A stretch of DNA of 64,000 nucleotides from Variovorax sp. WS11 (GCF_010499245.1 NZ_JAAGOW010000001.1:3968001-4032000), one strand, 5' to 3'. Shown: positions 39,294-47,878, counted from the first letter of the stretch. Notes: generated by a model from the sequence alone, not told the origin. A program made the numbers and translations.

Positions 39294-40847
39294 CTAGGCC
39301 TGCAGGAACAGCCGGTAGACCGGGTTGCCGGTTTCCTCCACGAAGGGATAGGCGAGCGTCCGCAGGAATTCCTCGAAAGCCGCGTGGTCGACCGCCGGAA
39401 CCTGCAGCCCGACCAGGATGCGGCCGTAGTCGGCGCCCTGGTTGCGATAGTGGAAGAGGCTGATGTTCCAAGTCGGCCGCATCAGGCTCAGGAACTTGAG
39501 CAGCGCGCCGGGCCGCTCGGGGAACACGAAGCGCAGCAGCCGCTCGTCGTGCGCCAGGTTGCTTCGGCCGCCCACCAGATGGCGGATGTGCTCCTTGGCG
39601 AGCTCGTTGTGCGTGAGGTCGATGCAGCCGTAGCCGTGGGCGAGGAAGGTCTCCATTATGGTCTTCGACTCGCCGCGCGTCTGGGTGGTCAGACCCACGA
39701 ACACATGCGCCTCCTTGGCGTCGCTGATCCGATAGTTGAACTCGGTCACGCTGCGCGAGGCGCCCGGCAATTGGCCGATCAGCTCGCAGAAGCGCCGGAA
39801 GCTGCCGCGCTCCTCGGGGATGGTGACCGCGAACAGGGCTTCGCGCTCCTCGCCCACCTCGGCGCGCTCGGCGACAAAACGCAGCCGGTCGAAGTTCATG
39901 TTCGCGCCGCACAGGATGGCCGCGTAGGTCTGGCCCTGCGTGCCGTGCGACTCGACGTATTGCTTGATCGCTGCCACTGCCAGCGCTCCGGCGGGCTCGA
40001 CGATGCTGCGTGTGTCGATGAACACGTCCTTGATGCCTGCGCAGACGGCGTCGGTGTCGACGGTGATGAATTCGTCCACCAGTTCGCGTGAGATCCGGAA
40101 GGTCTCCTCGCCGACCAGCTTGACCGCGGTGCCGTCGGAGAAAAGGCCTACGTCGGGCAGCGTCACCCGTTCGCGCGCGGCGACGGAGCGCATCATCGCG
40201 TCGGAGTCGTTCATCTGGACGCCAATCACCTTGATCTCGGGCCGAACGGCCTTGATGTAGTTGGCAACGCCCGAGATCAGCCCGCCGCCACCGATGGCGA
40301 CGAAGACCGCATCGAGCGGGCCCTGGTGCTGGCGCAGGATCTCCATCGCGATCGTCCCCTGGCCAGCGATGACATCGGGGTCGTCGAAGGGGTGAACGAA
40401 GGTGAGGCCGTGCAGCTTCTGCTGTTCCAGCGCGTAGCCATACGCGTCGGAGTAGCTGTCGCCGTGCAGCTGCACTTCGCCGCCGAGCCCGCGCACGGCG
40501 TCGATCTTGAGCTGCGGCGTGGTCACGGGCATCACCACCACAGCGCGCGCGCCGAGCTTGCGGGCGCTGAGCGCGACGCCCTGGGCATGGTTGCCGGCCG
40601 ATGCGCAGATCACGCCCTTGGAGAGCTGCTCCGGGCTCAGGTGCGCCATCTTGTTGTAGGCTCCGCGCAGCTTGAAGCTGAAGACCTCCTGCTGGTCCTC
40701 GCGCTTGAGCAGCACCGTGTTGCCGAGCCGCGCGCTCAGGGCCTGCGCCGGCTCGAGCGCGGACTCCACCGCCACATCGTAGACACGGGCCGTGAGGATC
40801 TTCTTCAGGTAGTCGGCGGGCGAAAGCGGAGCGGGCGGTGTGGACAT
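39294..40847 (-). CDS. ilvA: Threonine ammonia-lyase, biosynthetic
   Basis: A 517-residue PLP enzyme converting threonine to 2-oxobutanoate, the first step to isoleucine. PLP-binding Lys59 in SFKLRGAYNKM, glycine loop near IGGGGLISGVANYI, and two C-terminal ACT-like regulatory domains (about 330-515), the long form under isoleucine feedback. The start MSTPPAPLSPADYLKKIL is by homology; the frame is open up to 41474. No ribosome site is obvious. The leader contains two perfect hairpins, one an apparent terminator, about 45-85 bases ahead, which suggests control by premature termination or an independent small RNA. Confidence 0.95.
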   Translation of the reverse strand: MSTPPAPLSPADYLKKILTARVYDVAVESALEPAQALSARLGNTVLLKREDQQEVFSFKLRGAYNKMAHLSPEQLSKGVICASAGNHAQGVALSARKLGARAVVVMPVTTPQLKIDAVRGLGGEVQLHGDSYSDAYGYALEQQKLHGLTFVHPFDDPDVIAGQGTIAMEILRQHQGPLDAVFVAIGGGGLISGVANYIKAVRPEIKVIGVQMNDSDAMMRSVAARERVTLPDVGLFSDGTAVKLVGEETFRISRELVDEFITVDTDAVCAGIKDVFIDTRSIVEPAGALAVAAIKQYVESHGTQGQTYAAILCGANMNFDRLRFVAERAEVGEEREALFAVTIPEERGSFRRFCELIGQLPGASRSVTEFNYRISDAKEAHVFVGLTTQTRGESKTIMETFLAHGYGCIDLTHNELAKEHIRHLVGGRSNLAHDERLLRFVFPERPGALLKFLSLMRPTWNISLFHYRNQGADYGRILVGLQVPAVDHAAFEEFLRTLAYPFVEETGNPVYRLFLQA

Positions 40848-40873
40848 AGGGCCGCGATCATAGGCCTGCCATC

Positions 40874-40895
40874 CTTGCCCGCAGGCGCGGGCAAG
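40874..40895 (-). promoter_or_regulatory. Second hairpin in the ilvA leader
   Basis: CTTGCCCGC, a four-base loop and GCGGGCAAG form a perfect 9-bp stem, directly after the T-run of the terminator and 27 bases before the ilvA start. It may belong to the ilvA mRNA leader. Function not known. Confidence 0.4.
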
Positions 40896-40926
40896 AAAAA
40901 AGCCCCGGGCCTTGCGGCTCGGGGCT
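40896..40926 (-). terminator. Intrinsic terminator between the ilvA promoter and ilvA
   Basis: On the minus strand AGCCCCGAGCC, loop GCAA and GGCCCGGGGCT form an 11-bp stem with one wobble pair, followed by TTTTTT. It stands 49 bases before the ilvA start codon and after the only good promoter, so transcription of ilvA must read through it or begin elsewhere. Confidence 0.75.
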
Positions 40927-40985
40927 AAATCCACCAATTGGGAGGGTGGAGGAGACAACCGGTGCACACGAGTTCGTGTGCGATG
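40896..40985 (-). ncRNA. Putative small RNA or attenuated leader upstream of ilvA
   Basis: A likely sigma-70 promoter on the minus strand would start a transcript near 40985. The roughly 90-base RNA would have a perfect hairpin at its 5' end (GCACACGA, two bases, TCGTGTGC; 40964-40981). A C-rich unpaired stretch CTCCTCCACCCTCCC (40940-40954) able to pair with Shine-Dalgarno sequences comes next, and last an intrinsic terminator stem (40901-40926) with six U. It may be a free antisense-type sRNA or the attenuated leader of ilvA. All elements are seen; the transcript itself is inferred. Confidence 0.5.
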
Positions 40986-40991
40986 AAATAA

Positions 40992-41019
40992 AGTATACCG
41001 ACTCATTGTTGCAATGCAA
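40992..41019 (-). promoter_or_regulatory. Sigma-70-like promoter for the ilvA leader or sRNA
   Basis: Minus-strand TTGCAT (41014-41019) and TATACT (40992-40997) are separated by 16 bases, close to consensus. The -35 box lies inside a 17-base perfect palindrome, so a repressor bound there would block it. Confidence 0.6.
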
Positions 41020-41022
41020 CAA
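41006..41022. promoter_or_regulatory. 17-base palindrome TTGTTGCAATGCAACAA
   Basis: A perfect inverted repeat centred on one base, covering the -35 box of the minus-strand promoter and 80 bases upstream of the plus-strand osmC-like gene. It looks like a dimeric repressor operator. A related TTTGTTGCA/TGCAACGAAA pair lies upstream of the porin gene. It resembles TGC-GCA palindromes bound by PhaR-type regulators, but that identification is a guess. Confidence 0.5.
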
Positions 41023-41102
41023 GCGAGTGACTCTTTTCCAACACAAATCGACGCCGACGTGATTTTTCTTGCCGTGCGTCGCGACTTCTGGAGTCTGCAA
41101 GG

Positions 41103-41552
41103 ATGGAATGCACAGTGAGCTGGACCGGCAACGCGGGGGCGCGATCGGCCATGGGCTTCGTCGCCGAGACCGGCAGCGGCCATGTCCTGATGATGGATGG
41201 CGCGCCGGACCCGTCGAAGCCGGAGAACGGTGGGCAGAACCTGGCGGCCCGGCCGATGGAAACCGTGCTGGCCGGCACCGGCGGCTGCACCGCCTACGAC
41301 GTGGTCCTGATCCTCAAGCGCGGCCGGCACCAAGTCGAGCGCGTCAGTGTCAAGCTGAGCAGCGAGCGGGCAGAGAAAGATCCGAAGGTCTTCACCAAGA
41401 TCCACATGCACTTCACCGTGGCAGGCAAGGGCATTCCGGCCGCAGCGGTCGAGCGCGCGATCGCCCTGAGCCACGATACCTACTGCTCGGCCAGCGTCAT
41501 GCTGGCCAAGACGGCCGAGATCACGACCAGCTTCGACCTGATCGAAGCCTGA
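41103..41552 (+). CDS. OsmC/Ohr-family protein
   Basis: A 149-residue protein of the OsmC/YhfA type. The two redox cysteines are Cys62 in AGTGGCTAYDVV and Cys128 in HDTYCSASVML, the pair that reduces organic hydroperoxides in this superfamily. The start is MECTVSWTGNAGARSAMGFV. The YhfA-like branch is less well characterised than Ohr, so peroxide reduction is a family inference. It stands alone on the plus strand, convergent with coq7. Confidence 0.88.
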   Translation: MECTVSWTGNAGARSAMGFVAETGSGHVLMMDGAPDPSKPENGGQNLAARPMETVLAGTGGCTAYDVVLILKRGRHQVERVSVKLSSERAEKDPKVFTKIHMHFTVAGKGIPAAAVERAIALSHDTYCSASVMLAKTAEITTSFDLIEA

Positions 41553-41570
41553 GCGCGACCCCGGCGTCGC

Positions 41571-42200
41571 TCAGATGCGGTGGGCGACCGTGGTCATCAC
41601 GCGCGAGGCCAAGCGCATCAGGGCCTTGGCCGGCGCCGGCAGTTCCTGTGCGCCGGCGCTCCAGGCCTGCGCCGCATGGCGCGCCTCGTCCAGCTTCATC
41701 TGATTGACTACCGCCCGCGAGGCCGTATCGCCTGCGGGAAGACGGTCGAGGTGGCCATCCAGATGGGCCTCGACCTGCCGCTCGGTCTCTGCCACGAAAC
41801 CCAGGCTCAGCGGGTCGCCGAGCCGGCCGGCCACGAGGCCAAGCCCGAATGCGCCCAGATACCAGAGCGGATTGAGCACCGACGGGTGTGCACCCAGTTC
41901 CTCGAGCCGCTGCTGCGTCCAGGCGAGGTGATCGGTTTCCTCGCGTGCAGCCTCGTCGAAGTGCGCCCGCAGCTTGGGATCGCGCGTGACGGCCGCCTGC
42001 GCTGTATACAAGGCCTGGGCACAAACCTCCCCGACATGATTCACGCGCATCAACGCCCCGGCTTCCCGGCGCTCGCCTTCGCTCAGCTCCCTGTCCGAGC
42101 TGTCCGGCAGCGGCGCGGCGCGCGTCGCATGGGGCTTGGCAAACAGGGTGCGCAGGGCTGCATCCGCGGTGCCGAGGACGGCGTCGAGCGAGAAGGTCAT
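41571..42200 (-). CDS. coq7: Coq7-type demethoxyubiquinone hydroxylase
   Basis: A 209-residue ferritin-like diiron monooxygenase acting in ubiquinone synthesis on 2-polyprenyl-3-methyl-6-methoxy-1,4-benzoquinone. Diiron ligands lie in MRVNHVGEVCAQALY, EETDHLAWTQQRL, GFVAETERQVEAHL and LDEARHAAQA. The C-terminal helix is amphipathic and would sit on the membrane. Start at MTFSLDAVLGTADAALRTL by homology; eight more codons upstream are open. Betaproteobacteria use Coq7 in place of UbiF. Single gene. Confidence 0.94.
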   Translation of the reverse strand: MTFSLDAVLGTADAALRTLFAKPHATRAAPLPDSSDRELSEGERREAGALMRVNHVGEVCAQALYTAQAAVTRDPKLRAHFDEAAREETDHLAWTQQRLEELGAHPSVLNPLWYLGAFGLGLVAGRLGDPLSLGFVAETERQVEAHLDGHLDRLPAGDTASRAVVNQMKLDEARHAAQAWSAGAQELPAPAKALMRLASRVMTTVAHRI

Positions 42201-42283
42201 GGGGCGATTGGAACCGATGCGCAATAGGTCACTTGCACAGCAGGTCTTGTTTCATATCGCGAGATCTTGCAGGCAGTTAGTGC

Positions 42284-42306
42284 TTTGTTGCACTACTGCA
42301 ACGAAA
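42284..42306. promoter_or_regulatory. Inverted repeat upstream of the porin gene
   Basis: TTTGTTGCA, four bases, then TGCAACGAAA. It shares the TTGTTGCA/TGCAAC half-sites with the palindrome at 41006 but with a wider centre. It lies 177 bases before the porin start. The gap 42201-42482 otherwise shows no gene. Confidence 0.35.
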
Positions 42307-42482
42307 CGGCGGAGCCGGCTGTGTTTTCGGGCGATTTGTTTTGCCCAGACGAAGCCGCTCTGGTGCAATAGCGACAACTTCCCAAAAGGAGGTTGGCCCG
42401 GGGTCCGGTGGGTGCACAGAAGTGCCAGTCACGGTGAGCCCTTCGCACCGGAGCCCTATGTTTAACCTTGGAGAAACTTGCA

Positions 42483-43724
42483 ATGAAAAAATCTCTAGTT
42501 GCCCTGGCTGCTCTGGCTGTTGCCGGTGTTGCCTCGGCGCAGTCGTCCGTGACGCTGTTCGGCGTGGTTGACGCTTCTGTCAGCAGCTACTCGAACAAGT
42601 CGGATCTCGCGATCCCGTCCCTGACCAACCCCTTCCTGGTTGACAGCATCAAGGTCAAGCGCACCGTTCTGGCGAACTCGGGTTACAACTCCAGCCGTCT
42701 GGGCTTCCGCGGTACGGAAGACCTCGGTGGTGGCCTGGCAGCCAGCTTCTGGCTCGAAGCCCCGATCTCCAACGACGACGGCCAGCAAGGCGTTGCGACC
42801 TTCGCCCGTCGCTCGACCGTGAGCCTGTCGGGTGGTTTCGGTGAACTCCGTCTGGGCCGTGACTACACCCCGACGTTCTGGAACGACACCGTGTTCGACC
42901 CCTTCGGCACCAACGGCGTCGGCACCAACCTGATCAGCACCGCGAACACCGGCTTCGGTACTTGGCTCGGCGGCGGCACCACGAGCGTCCCCGGCTTCAC
43001 CAACGTGACCGGCAGCAACTACGTTCGTGCCAGCAACTCCATCGGCTATTTCCTGCCCCCGAACCTCGGTGGCTTCTATGGCCAAGTGATGTACGCCTTC
43101 CACGAGCGTGACAAGTTCGATCCGGGCACTCTGACGCCGACCGCGCTGAACACCCAGCGCACCGGTCGTTACGTCGGCGGCCGCTTCGGTTACGCCAACG
43201 GCCCGCTGGACGTGGCTGCCGCTTACGGTCAAAGCACCATCGGCGACAACTTCTTCGTCGGCACCACGACCAACGTGAAGACCTTCAACCTGGGCGCTTC
43301 GTACGACTTCGGCGTCGTGAAGCTCTTCGGTGAATTGTCGAAGGCCAAGAACGAAGTCGACACCGACAACTCGTTCATCGCCCAGCCGACCGACGTGGAC
43401 CTGAAGGGTTGGCTTCTCGGCGCGACCGTGCCCGTCGGCCCCGGCCTGATCCGTGTTGCGTACTCTGCTGTCAAGTACGACTTCAACCTGCCGGCCACGC
43501 TGTTCACCACGACCGACGATCCGAAGGCCAACAAGTTCGCCATCGGCTACGTGCACAACCTGTCGAAGCGTACGGCCCTGTACGCGACGGTGGCTCGCAT
43601 CCGCAACAAGAACGGCGCTGGCTTGACCCTGGGTGGCCCGTCCTTCGTGACGACCTCCGGCGGCGCGGCCTACCTGCCGAAGACCTCGACGGGTTACGAC
43701 TTCGGTATCCGTCACGCTTTCTGA
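42483..43724 (+). CDS. Gram-negative general porin (Omp32-like)
   Basis: A 413-residue outer-membrane porin. Signal peptide MKKSLVALAALAVAGVASAQ, then SSVTLFGVVDASVSSYSN, the usual betaproteobacterial porin start, and the terminal phenylalanine GYDFGIRHAF needed for insertion by the Bam complex. A 16-strand trimeric barrel is expected. TTGGAGAAAC lies ahead of the ATG. Its codon use is visibly less GC-extreme than the neighbours (frequent GTT, GCT, TCG, AAG), as expected for a very highly expressed gene. A strong terminator follows. An inverted repeat upstream may be its operator. Confidence 0.93.
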   Translation: MKKSLVALAALAVAGVASAQSSVTLFGVVDASVSSYSNKSDLAIPSLTNPFLVDSIKVKRTVLANSGYNSSRLGFRGTEDLGGGLAASFWLEAPISNDDGQQGVATFARRSTVSLSGGFGELRLGRDYTPTFWNDTVFDPFGTNGVGTNLISTANTGFGTWLGGGTTSVPGFTNVTGSNYVRASNSIGYFLPPNLGGFYGQVMYAFHERDKFDPGTLTPTALNTQRTGRYVGGRFGYANGPLDVAAAYGQSTIGDNFFVGTTTNVKTFNLGASYDFGVVKLFGELSKAKNEVDTDNSFIAQPTDVDLKGWLLGATVPVGPGLIRVAYSAVKYDFNLPATLFTTTDDPKANKFAIGYVHNLSKRTALYATVARIRNKNGAGLTLGGPSFVTTSGGAAYLPKTSTGYDFGIRHAF

Positions 43725-43728
43725 TCTG

Positions 43729-43798
43729 AAGCTGGCGTAAGCCAGCTTTGAATGGGAAGTTCTTGAAAGCCGCCCGACGAAAGTCGGGCGGCTTTTTT
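43729..43798 (+). terminator. Porin terminator with tandem stem-loops
   Basis: Two hairpins in a row after the porin stop: AAGCTGGC-GTAA-GCCAGCTT (43729-43748) without a T-run, then AAAGCCGCCCGAC-GAAA-GTCGGGCGGCTTT (43766-43795) running into six T. The second is a strong intrinsic terminator with a GNRA tetraloop; the first may protect the mRNA 3' end. Confidence 0.9.
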
Positions 43799-43910
43799 CT
43801 TTTCCGGGCTTTCGCGAACAGGGATATCCCTTGGGTCAGCGTTCTCCCGTCTCTCAAGCTGGCGCGGGTGTTGCATAGTCCGCGTTTTGACTTGTGACGG
43901 AAGGTTAACC

Positions 43911-45497
43911 ATGGGTTCCAAGCGCGTACTGTTTCCCATTGCCCTCGCCCTCGCGGCCGCCGCGTTGGCGACCCCTGTGGTGCATGCCAAGACCTTCAAA
44001 TGGTCGAGTGCGAGCGACATCCCCACGCTCGACATCCACTCGCAGAACAATGCCCTGGGCAATGGTGTGCATGCGGCCATCTACGACTCGTTGGTCTACT
44101 ACAACAGCAAGACCTTCAAGCCCGAGGCCCAACTGGCGAGCAGCTGGAAGAATGTGTCCCCGACGCAGGTGCGGTTCACCCTGCGCAGCGGCGTCAAGTT
44201 CAGCGACGGGTCTGCGCTCACAGCCGATGACGTCGTGTATTCGCTGACGCGCGCAATGGCCAAGACCTCCAATTACGCGGTCTATGCCCAGGGCATCGAC
44301 AAGGTGGTCAAGATCGACGAGAACACGGTCGATATCCTGCTCAAGGGCCCCAATCCGGTGCTGCTGAACCAGCTGACCGAGCTTCGCATCATGAGCAAGG
44401 CCTGGGCGGATAAGAACAAGTCCGTCGAGCCGAAGGACATCAAGACCCCCGAGGAAAGCTACGCCCATCGCAATGCCATGGGCACCGGCGCCTTCATGGT
44501 CAAGGAATGGCTGCCGGACCAGCGCCTGGTGCTGGTGAAGAACCCGCACTACTGGGGCAAGAACGATTCGAACGTGACCGAGGTGGTCTACACCCCGATC
44601 AAGCAGGAAGCCACGCGCGCGGCGGCGCTGCTTTCCGGCGAGGTCGACTTCGTGCTCGACCCCAGCCCGCAGGACTTGGGCCGTCTGCGGCAGAGCGGCA
44701 ACCTGAAGGTCGTCGACGGCATCGAGAACCGCACCATCTTCTTCGGCATGGACCAGTTCCGCGACGAGTTGCCCGGCTCCAGCGTCAAGGGCAAGAATCC
44801 GCTGAAGGACCAGCGTGTTCGCATGGCGCTGTACCAGGCCATCGACATCGCGAGCCTGACCCGCGTGACCATGCGCGGCCTGAGCCAGCCCACCGGCGCC
44901 CTGGTGGCACCACAGGTCAACGGCTGGAGCGAAGGGGTGCACAAGCGCCATCCCTATGACGTCGAGGCTGCCAAGAAGCTGCTGGCGGACGCCGGCTATC
45001 CCGGCGGCTTCGAGGTCGATTTCGCATGCCCGAACAACCGCTACATCAACGACGAGGAAATTTGCCAGGCGGTGACCGCCATGTGGGCGCGCGTCGGCAT
45101 CAAGGCCAAGTTGCGCACGCTGCCGCTGGTGACCTACTTCCCGATGATCCAGCGCTTCGAGGCCAGCATCTACATGCTCGGCTGGGGCGTGCCGACCTTC
45201 GACGCGCTCTACAGCCTGCAGTCGCTCACGCGCTCGGTGGGCGGCGGCGGCGACGGCAACTACAACGTCGGGCGCTACAGCAATCCGAAGATGGACCAGC
45301 TCGTCGACCGCGTAAAGACGGAGACCGACATCCCGGTGCGCGACCGCCTGCTGACCGAGGCGCTGCAGTTGCAGAACGACGACGTGTCGCACATCCCGCT
45401 GCACAACCAGATCATCCCCTGGGCGATGAAGAAGAACATCGAGGTGGTCCATCGCGCCGATAACCGGCTCGATTGGCGCCTCATCAAGGTGAACTGA
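43911..45497 (+). CDS. Peptide/opine-type ABC substrate-binding protein 1
   Basis: A 528-residue periplasmic protein of the SBP_bac_5 family with signal peptide (SKRVLFPIALALAAAALATP, cut after VHA). Motifs SSASDIPTLDIHSQNNALGN, VRFTLRSGVKFSDGSALTAD and AYHR-type AHRNAMGTGAFMVKEW are characteristic. GGAAGG precedes the ATG. It is the first gene of an importer cluster and is paralogous to the second binding protein 2.4 kb downstream: both have LLADAGYP-GGFEV/SGFEV and VNDxQICQ-type stretches. Substrate may be a di/oligopeptide or a related amide; not determinable here. Confidence 0.9.
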   Translation: MGSKRVLFPIALALAAAALATPVVHAKTFKWSSASDIPTLDIHSQNNALGNGVHAAIYDSLVYYNSKTFKPEAQLASSWKNVSPTQVRFTLRSGVKFSDGSALTADDVVYSLTRAMAKTSNYAVYAQGIDKVVKIDENTVDILLKGPNPVLLNQLTELRIMSKAWADKNKSVEPKDIKTPEESYAHRNAMGTGAFMVKEWLPDQRLVLVKNPHYWGKNDSNVTEVVYTPIKQEATRAAALLSGEVDFVLDPSPQDLGRLRQSGNLKVVDGIENRTIFFGMDQFRDELPGSSVKGKNPLKDQRVRMALYQAIDIASLTRVTMRGLSQPTGALVAPQVNGWSEGVHKRHPYDVEAAKKLLADAGYPGGFEVDFACPNNRYINDEEICQAVTAMWARVGIKAKLRTLPLVTYFPMIQRFEASIYMLGWGVPTFDALYSLQSLTRSVGGGGDGNYNVGRYSNPKMDQLVDRVKTETDIPVRDRLLTEALQLQNDDVSHIPLHNQIIPWAMKKNIEVVHRADNRLDWRLIKVN

Positions 45498-45613
45498 TCC
45501 GCGCCCAGAGCCTGCCGCATTTCTGTCGAGCCCCGGGCGCGCCGCAACCCGGGGAACCACCTCTTGGGCATGCGGCTTGCTCTGCTAGCATTCTTGAACA
45601 CGTGCTCTGCTGA

Positions 45614-46594
45614 ATGATTGCTTTCGTACTGCGCCGCCTGATCCAGGCCGTGATCGTCATGGTCGCGGTTGCCTTCATCGCCTTTCTCCTGTTCCAGTAC
45701 GTGGGCGATCCGGTCGTGTTCCTGCTCGGCCAGGATGCGACGCCCGAGCAGATCCGCGAACTGCGCTCCGGCCTCGGGCTGGACAAACCCTTCTTCGTGC
45801 AGTTCTGGCACTTCCTGGTCAACGCCTCGCAGGGCGAGTTCGGCCTGAGCCTGCGCCAGGGCAGCAAGGTCTCGCGCCTGATCGGCGAGCGCTTCCCGGC
45901 GACGCTCGAGCTGGCACTCGTCGCCGCCTTCCTCGCGCTCGCGGTCGGCATCCCGATGGGCGTCTACACGGCGCTGCGGCGCGGCACCTTCATGAGCCAG
46001 GTGTTCATGACGATCTCGCTGCTGGGCGTCTCGCTGCCCACCTTCCTGATCGGCATCCTGCTGATCCTGGTCTTCGCCGTGCTGCTCGGCTGGTTCCCCA
46101 GCTTCGGTCGCGGCGAGACGGTGCAACTGGGCTGGTGGAGCACCGGCTTGCTGCGCGCCGACGGCTGGATGCACATCGTGCTGCCGGCCATCACGCTCGC
46201 CATCTTCCAGCTCACGCTGATCATGCGGCTGGTGCGCGCCGAGATGCTGGAGGTGTTGCGCACCGACTACATCAAGTTCGCACGCGCCCGCGGCCTGTCG
46301 GACCGGGCCATCCACTTCGGCCATGCGCTCAAGAACACGCTGGTGCCGGTGATGACCATCACCGGCCTGCAGCTCGGCGGCCTGATCGCTTTTGCCATCA
46401 TCACCGAGTCGGTCTTCCAGTGGCCCGGCATGGGCCTGCTCTTCATCCAGGCCGTGACCTTCGCCGACATCCCGGTGATGGCCGCCTACCTGTGCCTGAT
46501 CGCGCTGATCTTCGTCGTCATCAACCTGGTCGTGGACCTGCTGTACTTCGTGGTCGACCCGCGGCTGCGCATCGGCAGGGCGGGAGGGCATTGA
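45614..46594 (+). CDS. ABC importer permease (DppB type)
   Basis: A 326-residue inner-membrane permease with six helices, N-terminal MIAFVLRRLIQAVIVMVAVA and the EAA-like loop LRTDYIKFARARGLSDRAIH. Family BPD_transp_1, DppB/OppB branch. A 116-base gap separates it from the first binding protein gene, holding a GC-rich inverted repeat (CCCCGGG/CCCGGGG near 45534) without a T-run. It forms the channel with the DppC-type subunit encoded four genes on. Confidence 0.92.
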   Translation: MIAFVLRRLIQAVIVMVAVAFIAFLLFQYVGDPVVFLLGQDATPEQIRELRSGLGLDKPFFVQFWHFLVNASQGEFGLSLRQGSKVSRLIGERFPATLELALVAAFLALAVGIPMGVYTALRRGTFMSQVFMTISLLGVSLPTFLIGILLILVFAVLLGWFPSFGRGETVQLGWWSTGLLRADGWMHIVLPAITLAIFQLTLIMRLVRAEMLEVLRTDYIKFARARGLSDRAIHFGHALKNTLVPVMTITGLQLGGLIAFAIITESVFQWPGMGLLFIQAVTFADIPVMAAYLCLIALIFVVINLVVDLLYFVVDPRLRIGRAGGH

Positions 46595-46596
46595 CG

Positions 46597-47853
46597 ATGG
46601 ACAGCAGCCCCCGCTTCCAGGCTTCCGGACGGGCCTTCGCGCACATCGCGCGCTTCCATCCCGAGATCACCGCCTTCCGGCGCGACCTGCATGCCCACCC
46701 GGAGCTCGGCTTCGAGGAGATCTATACCTCCGGCCGCGTGCAGGAGTCGCTGCGGGCCTGCGGCGTCGACGAGATCCATCCGGGCATCGGCAAGACCGGC
46801 GTGGTCGGCGTGATCCGCGGCCGCTCCACGGCCAGCGGCCGCATGATCGGCCTGCGCGCCGACATGGACGCCTTGCCGATGTGCGAGGACAACGACTTCA
46901 ACTGGCGCTCCGCGAAGAAGGGCCTGATGCACGGCTGCGGCCACGACGGCCACACCGCCATGCTGGTCGGCGCCGCGCGCTACCTGGCCGAGACGCGCGA
47001 CTTCGACGGCACCGCCGTGCTGATCTTCCAGCCCGGCGAGGAAGGCTTCGCCGGCGCGCGCGCGATGATCGAGGACGGTCTGTTCGACCGCTTCCCGGTC
47101 AGCGCGGTCTACGCAATGCACAACTGGCCCGGCCTGCCCGCCGGCACGGTGGGCATCAACCGCGGCGCGATGATGGCGGCGGCCGACCGCATCACCATCG
47201 AGATCACGGGCAAGGGCGGCCACGGCGCGCATGCTTACCTCACGGTCGACCCGGTGCTGGTGTCGGCCCACATCATCACAGCCGTGCAGACCATCGTCTC
47301 GCGCAATGTGCGACCCATCGACGCGGCCGTGATCAGCATCTGCGCGGTGCAGGCCGGCGACCTCGGCGCCATGAGCGTGGTGCCCGGCAAGGCGACGCTG
47401 GTGGGTACGGTGCGCACCTTCAGCATCCGCGTGCAGGCGCAGGTCGAGCAGCGGCTGGTGGAACTGTGCTCCGCGGTCGCGGCCGGCTTCGGCGCGACGG
47501 CGCAGGTCAAGTTCGAGCGCATCTACCCCGCCACCATCAACACCGCGCCCGAGGCCTTGTTCGCCGGCGACGTCGCGCAGTCCCTGGTGGGCGCGCACAA
47601 CGTCGAGCGCAACATGGAGCCGAGCATGGGCGCCGAAGATTTCTCCTTCATGCTGCAGAAGAAGGCCGGCGCTTACATGCGCATCGGCCAGGACGCTCGC
47701 GGCGGCGCATTCCTGCACAACAGCCGCTACGACTTCAATGACGAGATCCTGCCGCTCGGCGCCGCCCTGCATGCCGGCCTGATCGAGCAGGGCATGCCCC
47801 TGAACGCCGTGGACCGGCCCGCCAAGAGCGTGGTTGCATCCGCGGCGTCCTGA
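46597..47853 (+). CDS. M20-family amidohydrolase (hippurate hydrolase type)
   Basis: A 418-residue cytoplasmic metallohydrolase of the M20D family: metal ligands in GLRADMDALPM, MHGCGHDGHTAML, FQPGEEGFAGARAM and AMHNWPGLPAG, with a C-terminal Glu/His in GAEDFSFMLQ. Relatives cleave N-acyl amino acids, hippurate or indole-acetyl conjugates. It begins three bases after the permease stop with GGGAGGG upstream. Lying inside the importer operon, it probably processes the imported substrate, which would then be an N-acylated amino acid or small peptide; this is inference. Confidence 0.9.
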   Translation: MDSSPRFQASGRAFAHIARFHPEITAFRRDLHAHPELGFEEIYTSGRVQESLRACGVDEIHPGIGKTGVVGVIRGRSTASGRMIGLRADMDALPMCEDNDFNWRSAKKGLMHGCGHDGHTAMLVGAARYLAETRDFDGTAVLIFQPGEEGFAGARAMIEDGLFDRFPVSAVYAMHNWPGLPAGTVGINRGAMMAAADRITIEITGKGGHGAHAYLTVDPVLVSAHIITAVQTIVSRNVRPIDAAVISICAVQAGDLGAMSVVPGKATLVGTVRTFSIRVQAQVEQRLVELCSAVAAGFGATAQVKFERIYPATINTAPEALFAGDVAQSLVGAHNVERNMEPSMGAEDFSFMLQKKAGAYMRIGQDARGGAFLHNSRYDFNDEILPLGAALHAGLIEQGMPLNAVDRPAKSVVASAAS

Positions 47854-47878
47854 ACGTTTTCAACCGAGGAGTGCTTCC

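Noticed and set aside
40954..40991. Possible tiny leader peptide (GTG, nine codons, ending CAMK) on the plus strand after GGAGGAG
   Set aside because: It overlaps the palindromic 5' hairpin and the purine stretch is better explained as the complement of the C-rich sRNA region; the codons show no amino-acid bias for attenuation.
45498..45613. GC-rich inverted repeat CCCCGGG/CCCGGGG between binding protein 1 and the DppB-type permease as a terminator
   Set aside because: No T-run follows on the plus strand; it may be an mRNA stabilising stem but cannot be called a terminator.
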